From Sediminicoccus rosea (lineage in GTDB: Bacteria > Pseudomonadota > Alphaproteobacteria > Acetobacterales > Acetobacteraceae): a stretch of DNA of 64,000 bases. This document shows positions 16,413 through 24,774 of this stretch, piece after piece. The notes beneath the pieces were generated by a model that saw only the letters and a list, made by a program, of their open reading frames with translations, was not told where the DNA came from and ran no database searches. A program made the translations under genes and the position numbers. The stretch's first letter is position 1; each line of letters opens with the position of its first letter. The DNA is taken from positions 2,039,501-2,103,500 of the forward strand of contig NZ_CP137852.1 of assembly GCF_033547095.1 (NCBI RefSeq), in the 5' to 3' direction.

Positions 16413-17084
16413 ATGTCTCTCGCGAACAGCCTCTCCCTCGTCCTCGCCCCGCCGCACCCGGCCGGGCGTCCCTTCATCTATGCGGGCGCGGGCGTCGCGC
16501 TGCTGGGCGGGCTGCTGCTCGGCTCCTGGCTCTTCTGGCTGGGCGCGGCCTTCACCGCCTTCTGCCTCTATTTCTTCCGCGACCCGAAGCGCGTGCCGCC
16601 GGCGCGGCATGACCTCGTCCTGGCGCCGGCCGATGGCAAGGTCGTGCTGGTCGGCCCCGCGATCCCGCCGGCCGAGCTCGAGATGGGCGACCAGCCGCGC
16701 TGGCGCGTCGCCATCTTCCTCTCGGTGCTGGACGTGCATGTGAACCGCAGCCCGGTGCAGGGTCGGATCTCCCGCATCTCCTACCGCCACGGCAAGTTCA
16801 TGGATGCGAGCCTGGAGAAGGCCTCCGAGGAGAATGAGCGCAATGCGCTCCGCTTCGACCTGCCCGATGGCCGGGACCTCGCCTGCGTGCAGATCGCGGG
16901 CCTGGTCGCGCGCCGCATCGTCTGCACGGCGCATGAGGGCGACCGGCTGATGGCGGGCGAGCGCTTCGGCATCATCCGCTTCGGCAGCCGCACCGACGTC
17001 TACCTGCCGGTCGGCGTGAAGCCGCTGGTGCTGGTCGGCCAGACCATGATCGGCGGCGAGAGCATCCTGGCGGAGCTCGCGTGA
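16413..17084 (+). CDS. psd: Phosphatidylserine decarboxylase proenzyme, short (PSD-A) type
   Basis: Makes phosphatidylethanolamine from phosphatidylserine at the inner membrane. The 223-residue protein has two N-terminal hydrophobic segments (residues 20-55), the APADGKVV motif near residue 70, LDVHVNRSPVQG near 110, and the self-cleavage site in RFGSRTDVYLP near residue 192, where the Ser becomes the pyruvoyl group. Its size is that of the short bacterial family. It overlaps pssA by four bases, so the two steps of the pathway are co-translated in reverse order. Confidence 0.95.
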   Translation: MSLANSLSLVLAPPHPAGRPFIYAGAGVALLGGLLLGSWLFWLGAAFTAFCLYFFRDPKRVPPARHDLVLAPADGKVVLVGPAIPPAELEMGDQPRWRVAIFLSVLDVHVNRSPVQGRISRISYRHGKFMDASLEKASEENERNALRFDLPDGRDLACVQIAGLVARRIVCTAHEGDRLMAGERFGIIRFGSRTDVYLPVGVKPLVLVGQTMIGGESILAELA

Positions 17085-17959
17085 CGCGGGCCGGGCTCCG
17101 GAGCCGGCTGGGCCGCTTCCAGACGCGCGCCCGGCCGCGCTATCGCGGACCCTCCTTCAACCGGCTGATCCCCAACCTGCTGACCATGATGGGGCTCTGC
17201 GCGGGCCTGGTCGCCATCCGCTTCGGGCTGGAGGGGCGCTTCGCCCAGGCGGCGGCCTTCATCGTGGCGGCAGGCGTGATCGACGGCCTCGATGGCCGCA
17301 TCGCGCGGCTGCTGAAGGGCACGTCCCGCTTCGGCGCCGAGTTCGACAGCCTCAGCGATTTCCTTTGCTTCGGCGTGGCGCCGGGCCTGATCCTCTATCT
17401 CTGGACGCTGGAGAATGCGGGGCCGATCGGCTTCATCCCCGGCATGATGTTCGCCGTGTGCAGCGCGCTGCGCCTCGCCCGCTTCAACGCCGCCAGCATC
17501 GCCGAGCCGGGCGCCATCCCCATCGTGAAGCCGGCCTATGCCTACAACTTCTTCACCGGCGTGCCGGCGCCGGCGGGGGCGGGCCTCGCGCTGCTGCCGC
17601 TCTTCGCCTCGCTCGGCTTCGCCGAATGGGGCTGGGCCTCCATGGCCGAGGCGGCGCGCCACCCGGCCTTCAGCGCGGTGATGCTCTTCCTGGTGGGGGG
17701 GCTGATGGTGAGCACGCTGCCCTCCTGGTCCTTCAAGAACTTCAAGGTGCCCTCCAACATGGTGCTGCCGCTGCTGCTGGGCACGGGCGGCTACATCGCC
17801 TTCCTGGTGACGGAGCCCTGGGCGGCGCTCTCGCTGGGTGGCCTGCTCTATTTCGGGATGCTCTACTTCTCCGTCCGGTCCTATGCGCGGCTGAAGCGCG
17901 AGGCGGAGGCGATGCGCGAGGGTGCGGAGGCCGAGCCGGCCAAGGCGACCATCCCTTGA
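17081..17959 (+). CDS. pssA: CDP-diacylglycerol-serine O-phosphatidyltransferase
   Basis: Integral membrane enzyme that makes phosphatidylserine from CDP-diacylglycerol and serine. The CDP-alcohol phosphatidyltransferase signature is complete: Asp68-Gly69 and Asp71-Gly72, then Ala75-Arg76, Gly85, Asp89 and Asp93. The 292 residues hold about eight membrane segments and a C-terminal basic/acidic tail. It starts at GTG 17081, four bases inside psd. The product is the substrate for the psd enzyme. Confidence 0.96.
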   Translation: MTRAGLRSRLGRFQTRARPRYRGPSFNRLIPNLLTMMGLCAGLVAIRFGLEGRFAQAAAFIVAAGVIDGLDGRIARLLKGTSRFGAEFDSLSDFLCFGVAPGLILYLWTLENAGPIGFIPGMMFAVCSALRLARFNAASIAEPGAIPIVKPAYAYNFFTGVPAPAGAGLALLPLFASLGFAEWGWASMAEAARHPAFSAVMLFLVGGLMVSTLPSWSFKNFKVPSNMVLPLLLGTGGYIAFLVTEPWAALSLGGLLYFGMLYFSVRSYARLKREAEAMREGAEAEPAKATIP

Positions 17960-18345
17960 AGATCCTGGGCGTCGAGGTTGCGGCGGGCCCCTTCCGGAAC
18001 CTGCCCGCGGGCGCCTTCGGCCTTTGCCTCGATCCCGAGGCGCCGAACCGGGGCGAGGCCAGCCTGACGCTCGACATCGTGGATTACGGCCTGCCCGACC
18101 CGGCGGCGCTGCGCGCCACGCTGGACGCGCTGCGCGCCGCCATGGCGGCCGAGCCGGAACGCCTCTTCTATGTGGGCTGCCGCGCGGGGCTGGGGCGGAC
18201 CGGCACGGTGCTGGCCTGCCTCGCCGCCGAGGCCGGCATTGTGGGCGACCCGGTGGCCTGGGTGCGCGCGCAGCATGATCCGCGCGCCGTGGAGACGAAG
18301 GCGCAGGAGGATTTCGCCCGCGCCTGGGCACCGCCTGCGGCCTGA
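17956..18345 (+). CDS. Small protein-tyrosine-phosphatase-like protein
   Basis: The 129-residue product has the CX5R phosphatase loop in VGCRAGLGRTGTV, with Cys75 and Arg81, so it resembles dual-specificity/cyclin-type phosphatases in their minimal form. The residue before the Cys is Gly instead of the usual His. Asp40 or Asp43 could serve as general acid. The only start that preserves spacing is TTG 17956, which overlaps the pssA stop by four bases. Its place in the phospholipid operon suggests a lipid or lipid-enzyme target, but that is inference. Confidence 0.75.
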   Translation: MKILGVEVAAGPFRNLPAGAFGLCLDPEAPNRGEASLTLDIVDYGLPDPAALRATLDALRAAMAAEPERLFYVGCRAGLGRTGTVLACLAAEAGIVGDPVAWVRAQHDPRAVETKAQEDFARAWAPPAA

Positions 18346-18357
18346 TCGGCCCGCGCT

Positions 18358-19113
18358 CTACCGGCCGATCATCAGCCCGATGGGCACCATGTCCGCGATC
18401 ACCTGGCCGGTGAAGGGCGTGAGGACGGCCCGCGCCGCCTCCAGCGCCTCGGGCGGGGGCGGCGGGGGCGCGGCGAGGTGTGGCCGCATCGCATCGGCCT
18501 CCCGGCTCGCCGCCTCCAGCGCCTTGCGGCGCAGTTCCGCGATGCGGCCCATGCCGAACAGCGGCGAGAGCGCCATGTAGAGCGGCGTCAGCAGCGCCGG
18601 CCAATGCGCGAGATGCAGGTAGAGCGTCGGGATGATGCCCTCGGCATGGCCATGCAGCCCGGCCAGCGCCAGCACGCTGCGCCGCGCCTCGGGCGAGAGC
18701 GCCTCGAGCCGCGGCAGGGGCGGGGGCTTGGGCAGCATGGCGGGGGGCGGCCCGGCAGGGGCGGGGCCCGCGGCGGGGGCCGTGGCACCGCGCTGGGGGC
18801 CGCGCAGCAGCGCGGTCAGCAGGATGAGGTTGCTGAGGTTGCCGCGGTTGTAGAGCGCCGCGATCCCCGCCGCATCCGGCCCCATGGAGATGCGGGGCAG
18901 GGGTTCCAGCGCCGCCATGAGGCGCGCGGTGGCCGCCGGCAGCAGCGGCGTCGCGGGCGCGATGCTTTCCCAGGCCCAGGGCAGCACGCCCGGCAGCGTC
19001 GCGAAATGCCGCCAGATCAGGTTGACCATCGGCAGGCCATAGGCCTGGCGGAGCTGGGCATAGATGGCGTCCACCTCGGGCGGCGCATCCGCCTCGCGGA
19101 GTTCGGCCAGCAT
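18358..19113 (-). CDS. DehI-like protein (2-haloacid dehalogenase family, helical repeat)
   Basis: The 251-residue product begins with AIYAQLRQAYGLPMVNLIWRH-like sequence and PGVLPWAWESI, patterns I associate with the DehI/DL-DEX haloacid dehalogenase family, which is built from two related helical halves. The second half (from about residue 160) repeats the helical pattern with AEGIIPTLYLHLAHWPALLTPLYMAL. The halves are joined by a long Ala/Pro/Gly linker (about 110-145). Dehalogenase activity is uncertain because I cannot align the catalytic Asp. The start ATG 19113 shares a base with the CaiB-family stop, so the two genes are co-translated. Confidence 0.6.
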   Translation of the reverse strand: MLAELREADAPPEVDAIYAQLRQAYGLPMVNLIWRHFATLPGVLPWAWESIAPATPLLPAATARLMAALEPLPRISMGPDAAGIAALYNRGNLSNLILLTALLRGPQRGATAPAAGPAPAGPPPAMLPKPPPLPRLEALSPEARRSVLALAGLHGHAEGIIPTLYLHLAHWPALLTPLYMALSPLFGMGRIAELRRKALEAASREADAMRPHLAAPPPPPPEALEAARAVLTPFTGQVIADMVPIGLMIGR

Positions 19114-20354
19114 CACTTCCGGCGCTTCTCCACCAGCACGCCCGCGTCATGCAGCTTCGCGATCTCTTCCTCCGAGAAGCCGAGGCGCGCCAGCACCTCC
19201 TGCGTGTGCTGGCCGAAGCGGGGCGGGGCGGCGCGCGTGCCGCCCGGCGTGCGGGAGAGCTTGATGGGCGTGCCGAGGCCGACGAAGCCGTCCTTCTCGG
19301 TCACCATCTGCCGGTGCGCGGTGTGGGCGGCCGCCATCGCCTCGTCCACGCCGAGCACGGGGCCGGCGGGCAGGCCGGCGGCCAGCATGCGCTGGCAGAG
19401 GTCATGCCCATCCTCATCGGCGAAGCGCGCGTTCAGGATCTCGGTCAGCGCGGCCTTGTTGATCACGCGCTGGCCGTTGGTGGCGAAGCGCGGATCGGTG
19501 CCGAGGCCGTCCAGGCCCAGGAAGGCGCAGAACTTGCGGAAGGTCGGGTCATTGCCGCAGCCCACGAAGATCTCGCAGGTCTTCGTCGTGAACTTGGCGT
19601 AGGGCGCCAGGTTCGGGTGCGGGTTGCCGGTGGCGACCGGCCGCTTGCCGTTCAGGAAGTAGTTGGCGGCATGCGGGTGCAGCAGCGCCATGCCGCAGTC
19701 GTGCAGCGTCATGTCGCAATACTGGCCACGGCCCGACTTCTCGCGCTCGACGACGGCCATCAGGATGGCGATGGCGCTGAACAGGCCGGTCGCGATGTCG
19801 ACGATGGGCGTGCCGAGGCGCGTCGGCCCCGAATTCTCCGTGCCGTTGATGGACATGAGGCCCACCATGGCCTGCAGGATGGCGTCATAGCCGGGGAAGC
19901 CGCCGAGCGGGCCAGTCGCGCCGAAGCCCGAGACGCGGCAATGGATCAGGCGCGGGAAGCGCTTGGAGAGCACCTCCTCATAGCCCAGGCCCCATTTCTC
20001 CATGCTGCCCGGCTTGAAGTTCTCGACCAGGATGTCGGCACCTTCAAGCAGGCGCAGCAGCACCTCGCGCCCCTCGGGCTTGCTGAGGTCGAGGCCCACG
20101 CTGCGCTTGTTGCGGTTCACGCCGATGAAGTAGCTGGCGTCGCCATTCTCGTTGAAGGGCGGGCCCCAGTCGCGCACCTCGTCGCCCTGGGGCGGTTCGA
20201 GCTTGATGACCTCGGCGCCGTGGTCGCTCAGGATCATCGTGCAATAGGGGCCGCCCAGCACGCGGGTGAGGTCCACCACGCGCAAGCCGGACAGCGCGCC
20301 CGGGCCCGGCGCATTCCCCGCGCCGATGGGCGCGGTGGGGGCTGGCATATCCAT
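19113..20354 (-). CDS. CaiB/BaiF family (class III) CoA-transferase
   Basis: Transfers CoA between organic acids. The 413 residues have the family features: LSGLRVVDLTRVLGGPYCTM near residue 21, GAEVIKLEPP near 47, NRNKRSVGLDL near 80, and the catalytic Asp157 in GGFPGYDAILQA. No signal peptide, cytoplasmic. It is followed by the DehI-like gene with a one-base overlap, which suggests that the two act on the same acid substrate. The substrate itself cannot be read from sequence. Confidence 0.92.
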   Translation of the reverse strand: MDMPAPTAPIGAGNAPGPGALSGLRVVDLTRVLGGPYCTMILSDHGAEVIKLEPPQGDEVRDWGPPFNENGDASYFIGVNRNKRSVGLDLSKPEGREVLLRLLEGADILVENFKPGSMEKWGLGYEEVLSKRFPRLIHCRVSGFGATGPLGGFPGYDAILQAMVGLMSINGTENSGPTRLGTPIVDIATGLFSAIAILMAVVEREKSGRGQYCDMTLHDCGMALLHPHAANYFLNGKRPVATGNPHPNLAPYAKFTTKTCEIFVGCGNDPTFRKFCAFLGLDGLGTDPRFATNGQRVINKAALTEILNARFADEDGHDLCQRMLAAGLPAGPVLGVDEAMAAAHTAHRQMVTEKDGFVGLGTPIKLSRTPGGTRAAPPRFGQHTQEVLARLGFSEEEIAKLHDAGVLVEKRRK

Positions 20355-20431
20355 GGCGAATCTCCTTTGGGCGCACGTGCGTTGCGCCCGGAAGATGCGC
20401 CATCGGCGCCGTTTTGTCGAACCGGCGGGGG

Positions 20432-21343
20432 TTACGCCCGCCGCATCACCGGGCCCTTCACGAAGCCCTCGATGTCATCCACCAGCGAGAGGCTGCCGGG
20501 CAGGACGCCCATGCCCGGCATGACGGTCATGTGGTCCCGCATCCAGTAGCGGCGCAGCTGCGCGGGGTTGCCGGCCTCACGCAGATCCTCGGCGAAATGG
20601 ATGGCGTTGGGCGGCCAGACGATGGCGTCCAGCATGCCCTGCACGAGAAGGCTCGGTGGCAGGTTGGGCGTGACGAAGGCGTTGGGCGTGCGCTGCTCGC
20701 GCGTCGTGCCCTCGAAGAGACTGAAGAGCAGCGGGTAGCGCGTGGGCCAATGGCCATAGGGGCCGGCCACGCCGACGAAGCCGCGCAGCGGATGGCGGTC
20801 GCTCTCCGTCACGCCCAGCGCGCGGTGGACGAGCTGTGGCCGCACCTGGAGCATGGCGCCCATCCAGCCGCCCGCGGACCAGCCGGCGGCGACCACCTCG
20901 CCGCGCGCGGCGCCATGCTCATGCCCGTGCCGCGTGGCCCAGGCGACGGCGTTGGCCGCGTCCTCCAGGATGCCGGCATGGTTGGTCTCGGGGTAGAGGC
21001 GATAGCCGGCGGCGATGCTGGTGATGCCGCGCGCGGCGAGGTGGCTGCACAGCGTTTCCACCATCGCCTCGCAGCGGCTGCCGAACTGCCAGAAGCCGCC
21101 ATGGAAGAAGACCAGCGCCGGGCGCGGCGCGGGCGCGGGGCCGAGGCGCGGCATGGCGGCGGGATAGACATCGAGGCGCTGCGACGGGTGCGCGCCATAG
21201 GGGATGTCACGCTGCGCGGGGATGTTCAGATGCGTGAAATCCGCCGTGCCGTCCGGACCGGGGGCCGCGCAGGCGGCCAGGGCGGACGTGATCGAGGCGG
21301 CGGCGCCGGCGAGCATGGCGCGGCGAGGGAGACCTTGTGTCAT
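20432..21343 (-). CDS. Lipoprotein alpha/beta hydrolase (esterase-like)
   Basis: A 303-residue secreted lipoprotein: RR followed by a hydrophobic stretch and lipobox LAAC with Cys25. The catalytic layout is complete: oxyanion HGG at His81, nucleophile Ser156 in GWSAGG, Asp239 in QGMLDAIV and His271 in MRDHMTV. The GYRLYPE segment is typical of the carboxylesterase/kynurenine-formamidase-like (HSL) branch. It probably hydrolyses small esters at the membrane surface. The neighbouring genes on the same strand are CoA-transferases and a nitroreductase. Confidence 0.85.
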   Translation of the reverse strand: MTQGLPRRAMLAGAAASITSALAACAAPGPDGTADFTHLNIPAQRDIPYGAHPSQRLDVYPAAMPRLGPAPAPRPALVFFHGGFWQFGSRCEAMVETLCSHLAARGITSIAAGYRLYPETNHAGILEDAANAVAWATRHGHEHGAARGEVVAAGWSAGGWMGAMLQVRPQLVHRALGVTESDRHPLRGFVGVAGPYGHWPTRYPLLFSLFEGTTREQRTPNAFVTPNLPPSLLVQGMLDAIVWPPNAIHFAEDLREAGNPAQLRRYWMRDHMTVMPGMGVLPGSLSLVDDIEGFVKGPVMRRA

Positions 21344-21414
21344 CGGGCTGCATTCCTTGCGGGGACGCAGCCAGATCGCGCATCAGGGTTAAGGCTTTCC
21401 TGCCGGCGGCAGCC

Positions 21415-22092
21415 TTACGCGTCGAAGCCCACGAAGCGCAGGAAATTCGCGTTGGGCTCGCGATCCGAGGTCACGCCATTCGCGGGGAACGCGTCCTCCG
21501 GATAGCCGAGGGCGATGCAGGTCATGATCACCTGGTCCTCCGGGATCGCGGCCTCCTCGCGCACGATCTCGGAGCGCATGATGCCCTGGCCGTTCACCAC
21601 GGTGCCGAGGCCGCGATCCCAGGCGGCGAGGCAGATGCCGTAGCTGAGGGCGCCGAGGTCGAAATGCACGACCGCACCCGGGTCCAGCACGCGGTCATAG
21701 GTGAGCACGAGCGAGACCGGCGCGTCGAATTGCCGGAAGCCGCGCATCACCCAGTCCTGGCGCATCGGCTTGTCGTCGCGCGCGATGCCCATGGCGCCGA
21801 AGAGCTTGACGGCGATGGCCACCTGGCGCGCGCGGTGCACGCCCTCGTATTCGCCGTGGCTGATGATGTCGCGGTTGGGCTTCGCGCCGCCGGCCATCAC
21901 CTGCATGTTCCGCTGCCGTACGCGCTCCAGCGGCGCGCCGGTCAGCGCATGGACATGCCAGGGCTGGGTGTTCATCGAGGAGGGCGCGCGCTTCGCGACC
22001 TCGATGATCTCCTCGATGACGGCGCGCGGCACCGGGTCGGGCTTGTAGCCCCGCACGCTGCGGCGCGTGCGGGCGAGGGTCTCGTAATCCAC
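21415..22092 (-). CDS. Nitroreductase family flavoprotein
   Basis: FMN-dependent NAD(P)H oxidoreductase of the NfsB/BluB fold. The 225-residue product starts with ARTRRSVRGYKPDPVP, has APSSMNTQPWH near residue 42 (flavin binding), FDLGALSYGICLAAWDRGLGTV near 147 and CIALGYPEDAFPAN near 190. The GTG at 22092 is preferred; longer starts would run into the CoA-transferase gene. It lies five bases after that gene, so it is probably in the same transcript. The electron acceptor is unknown. Confidence 0.85.
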   Translation of the reverse strand: MDYETLARTRRSVRGYKPDPVPRAVIEEIIEVAKRAPSSMNTQPWHVHALTGAPLERVRQRNMQVMAGGAKPNRDIISHGEYEGVHRARQVAIAVKLFGAMGIARDDKPMRQDWVMRGFRQFDAPVSLVLTYDRVLDPGAVVHFDLGALSYGICLAAWDRGLGTVVNGQGIMRSEIVREEAAIPEDQVIMTCIALGYPEDAFPANGVTSDREPNANFLRFVGFDA

Positions 22093-22096
22093 GGCT

Positions 22097-22837
22097 TCAG
22101 GCCGCGCGCTTGCGGCCGAAGACGCGGGCGCAGAAATCCGGATAGGTCTCCAGCATCTCGTCGCAGACCGCGCCACGCAGCAAAGCGAGCTCTTCGTCGG
22201 TCGGCGCGGGTGTCTCGCCCACATCGGGGGCGACGTCGAAGTCGAAGCCGGTCATGGCGCGGATGCTCTCCAGCGTCTCGCCCGCATGGATGGAAGCAAG
22301 CGAGAAGCGGCCCTTTTCCGGGTGGAAGTGGAAGACGCAGCGGCCCGTCACCAGCGCCTGGGCGTGGCCGCGGCGGAAGACGCCGGGCTCGGAGATGCCA
22401 GGGGCGGAGATGTGCGCCACGCGGTCCACCAGCACGCGCGGGCTGTGCTCCTCGCGGAACAGGATGGTGCGGCCGGCCATGAAATACATGAAGGCCGAGC
22501 CGAAGCTGCCGGGGAAGCGCACCTCCATGCCCGGCCAGCCGCCCGTGCCGATCAGGTTGAGGTTGGCCTGGCCGTCAATCTCGCCGCCGCCCAGGAAGAA
22601 CAGGTCCACGCGGCCCTGGCCCGTCAGGTCGAAGAGCTCGCGCGAGCCATCGGTGAAGGGATTGCCGGTGCGCTTGTGCAGCAGCGAGAGGCGCAGCGGC
22701 GCGCCCTGCTTCACGCAGAGCCAGCAGGCGGCCGCCGGGATGGGCGAGGCGGCGCCGACGGCGATATGCGCGGTCGGCACCGCGCGGATCAGCCGCGCGA
22801 TGGAGACGGCGAGGAGTTCTTCGGTCCGGTAGCTCAT
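22097..22837 (-). CDS. CoA-transferase family I beta subunit, IpdB-like
   Basis: The 246 residues follow the layout of the small subunit of glutaconate-type CoA-transferases and IpdB-like hydrolases: GGGEIDGQANLNLIG near residue 90, FPGSFGSAFMYFMAG near 113, PGVFRRGHAQALVTGRCVF near 160, HPEKGRFSLASIHAG, and PTDEELALLRGAV near the end. Where CoA-transferases carry a catalytic Glu in the first third, this protein reads LSLLHKRTGNPF, with no Glu, which resembles IpdB-type ring-cleaving enzymes. Assignment to hydrolase rather than transferase is inference. It overlaps the alpha subunit gene by four bases. Confidence 0.75.
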   Translation of the reverse strand: MSYRTEELLAVSIARLIRAVPTAHIAVGAASPIPAAACWLCVKQGAPLRLSLLHKRTGNPFTDGSRELFDLTGQGRVDLFFLGGGEIDGQANLNLIGTGGWPGMEVRFPGSFGSAFMYFMAGRTILFREEHSPRVLVDRVAHISAPGISEPGVFRRGHAQALVTGRCVFHFHPEKGRFSLASIHAGETLESIRAMTGFDFDVAPDVGETPAPTDEELALLRGAVCDEMLETYPDFCARVFGRKRAA

Positions 22838-23655
22838 TCCGCGGCCACCGCCTGGCTGCCGAACACATGCTCCGCGCACCAGGCGGCGAAGCCGGCCTCG
22901 GTCTTGGCCGCGCGGGCATAGTCCATGACGTATTGCGTGTCGAAGCCGTATTCGTCGAGCAGGGCGGCGGGCTGCGCGCCGCGCTCGGCGATGGCGTAGC
23001 CCGAGATGTAGGTGGCGTTGATGGCGCCGGGGCAGAGGCGCTCATCCTCCAGGAAATTGCCCTCCACCACGCGCTCCACCGTGACCAAGGCCCGCTTGCT
23101 GGCATGGGCGATCGTGGCGCATTCGCGGCGGCGGCCGACCCAGACATTGCCGGCGCTGTCCGCCATCACCGCGTGGAACACCGCGACATCGGGGTTGAGG
23201 GCGGGCAGGAGGGTGATCTTCTCGCCGGTTCCGAACGGGCTTTCCACCACCTTCCAGTCCGGGCGGTTGGCCAGGATGTCGCTGCCGATGAGGCCGCGCA
23301 GCGGCATGAAGGGCACGCCCTTCTCGGTCGCCTGCAGCATGGTGTGGATGGCGGGGCAGGTGGCGTCCAGGATGCGGAGCTTCCCTTCCTTCAGCGCGGC
23401 CGAGAAGCGCGGCGCGAAGCCCGCTTCGCCGAGCGTGACGGCGCTGGTCTGCACCTCCTCCACGCAGCCGGCGCCGATCAGGATGTCGGTCGCGAAGCCC
23501 GAGATGGGCACGCCCACCAGGCGCAGCCGCTTCGCACCCCGGCGGATCAGCGCCTTGGCGAGTGCCACGGAGGGGAGGGAGTTGTCGGGCGGCAGCGCGA
23601 TCATCGCCCCATCGGGGATGCTCGCCGCCATCGCGTCCAGGTTCATCAGGGTCAT
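22834..23655 (-). CDS. CoA-transferase family I alpha subunit, IpdA-like
   Basis: Partner of the beta subunit gene, which starts inside its last codons. The 273-residue product has the N-terminal GAMIALPP segment and ISGFATDILIGAGCVEEVQTS near residue 50, VPFMPLRGLIGSD near 115, and PDVAVFHAVMADSAGNVWVG near 155, as in IpdA and the alpha subunits of glutaconate CoA-transferases. The start is placed at ATG 23655. Together the pair probably acts on a CoA thioester in ring or acid catabolism; the exact substrate is open. Confidence 0.78.
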   Translation of the reverse strand: MTLMNLDAMAASIPDGAMIALPPDNSLPSVALAKALIRRGAKRLRLVGVPISGFATDILIGAGCVEEVQTSAVTLGEAGFAPRFSAALKEGKLRILDATCPAIHTMLQATEKGVPFMPLRGLIGSDILANRPDWKVVESPFGTGEKITLLPALNPDVAVFHAVMADSAGNVWVGRRRECATIAHASKRALVTVERVVEGNFLEDERLCPGAINATYISGYAIAERGAQPAALLDEYGFDTQYVMDYARAAKTEAGFAAWCAEHVFGSQAVAAE

Positions 23656-23695
23656 CGGGCGTTCCTTCCTGCGGGCGAGGCTAGACCGGTTGGGG

Positions 23696-24703
23696 TCAGG
23701 CATCCAGCCAGGCACGTGTCGCGGATTTCAGGAATGCCGTGTCCTCGGCGAAGCCTTGCGGATTGCCGGCGCGGTGGCCGTTGATGCTGGGGATCACGCG
23801 CATCTCGCCATGGCGCAGATGCGGCAGTTCGGCCGCATTGTCGGCCACGCGGAAATAGAGGTCGGTCTCACCCGGCAGCAGCAGCACCCGGGCCTGGATG
23901 GCGCCCAGGGCGCGCGCGAGGTCGCCGCCATGCAGCGGGTTGGCGCTGATGTCGCCGGCATCCCAGCAGCGCGCCTGGGCGTAGAGATTGCCAGCGTCGC
24001 GCGCCATCCAGCGTGCCTCCCACTGGTTGACCAGGAAGGCCTCGAGGCTCGGCTCGTTGGTGAGGTGGCGGCCGGCGCGGTAGAAATCCTGGCTCAGCGC
24101 CCAGCTCGCATAGATGCGGCCATAGGCGCGCAGCGCCGCCATGGGCTTGGCGGTGAAGCGCCCGCCGCCGATATGCTCGGGTGCGGCCTCCAGCACCGCC
24201 ATCAGGCTGCGGAGGAAGACCTGGTTGTGCACGGCGGTGCGCGCGCTGCCGCAGATGGCGATGATGCGCTCCACCGCCTCGGGGAAGATCGCGGCCCAGT
24301 GATAGGCCTGCTGCGCGCCCATGGACCAGCCATAGACGCAGGCCAGGCGCTCGATGCCGAACTGCTCGGTCAGCAGGCGGCGCTGCGCGCGCACATTGTC
24401 CCAGGCGGTCACCAGCGCCGGGTATTCGGGGTCGTTGGACGGGCTGGATGAGAGGCCGTTGCCGAACATGTCGGGCTGGATGATGAACCAGCGCGTCGGG
24501 TCCAGGATGCCGTCCGGCCCGATCAGCCATTCCAGCTCCTGGTGCTGGGCCGCGTAGCTGGTGGGGTAGAGGATCACGTTGTCTCGCGCCGGCGAGAGCC
24601 TGCCATGCGCCTTCCAGCTCAGCTTCGCGCCGCGGATCACCTCGCCCGAGAGGGTGGTCACGTCGCCCAGGGCGTGCAGGCCCGTCTGGATCGGCCAGCT
24701 CAT
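23696..24703 (-). CDS. MetX-like alpha/beta hydrolase
   Basis: The 335 residues follow the homoserine O-acetyltransferase (MetX) fold: LSWKAHGRLSPARDNVILYP at the start, the nucleophile Ser127 in VYGWSMGAQQAYHW, Asp in LLPGETDLYFR near residue 290 and His in SINGHRAGNP near 312. It lacks the usual NG-specific motifs I would need to call it MetX, and it stands next to CoA-transferase genes, not methionine genes, so it may be a general acyltransferase or hydrolase. It is transcribed toward the CoA-transferase pair (40-base gap). Confidence 0.78.
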   Translation of the reverse strand: MSWPIQTGLHALGDVTTLSGEVIRGAKLSWKAHGRLSPARDNVILYPTSYAAQHQELEWLIGPDGILDPTRWFIIQPDMFGNGLSSSPSNDPEYPALVTAWDNVRAQRRLLTEQFGIERLACVYGWSMGAQQAYHWAAIFPEAVERIIAICGSARTAVHNQVFLRSLMAVLEAAPEHIGGGRFTAKPMAALRAYGRIYASWALSQDFYRAGRHLTNEPSLEAFLVNQWEARWMARDAGNLYAQARCWDAGDISANPLHGGDLARALGAIQARVLLLPGETDLYFRVADNAAELPHLRHGEMRVIPSINGHRAGNPQGFAEDTAFLKSATRAWLDA

Positions 24704-24774
24704 CTCGGTCTCTCCCCTTTTTGAGACAGGCTTGGTGTAGCCGAGGCGAGGCCCGCGGGGATAGGGTCGCGCGC

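Noticed and set aside
20414-20435. A third GTAACC box (reverse strand at 20430-20435)
   Set aside because: No CGAA follows at the 16-base spacing; it lies at the stop of the lipoprotein esterase gene.
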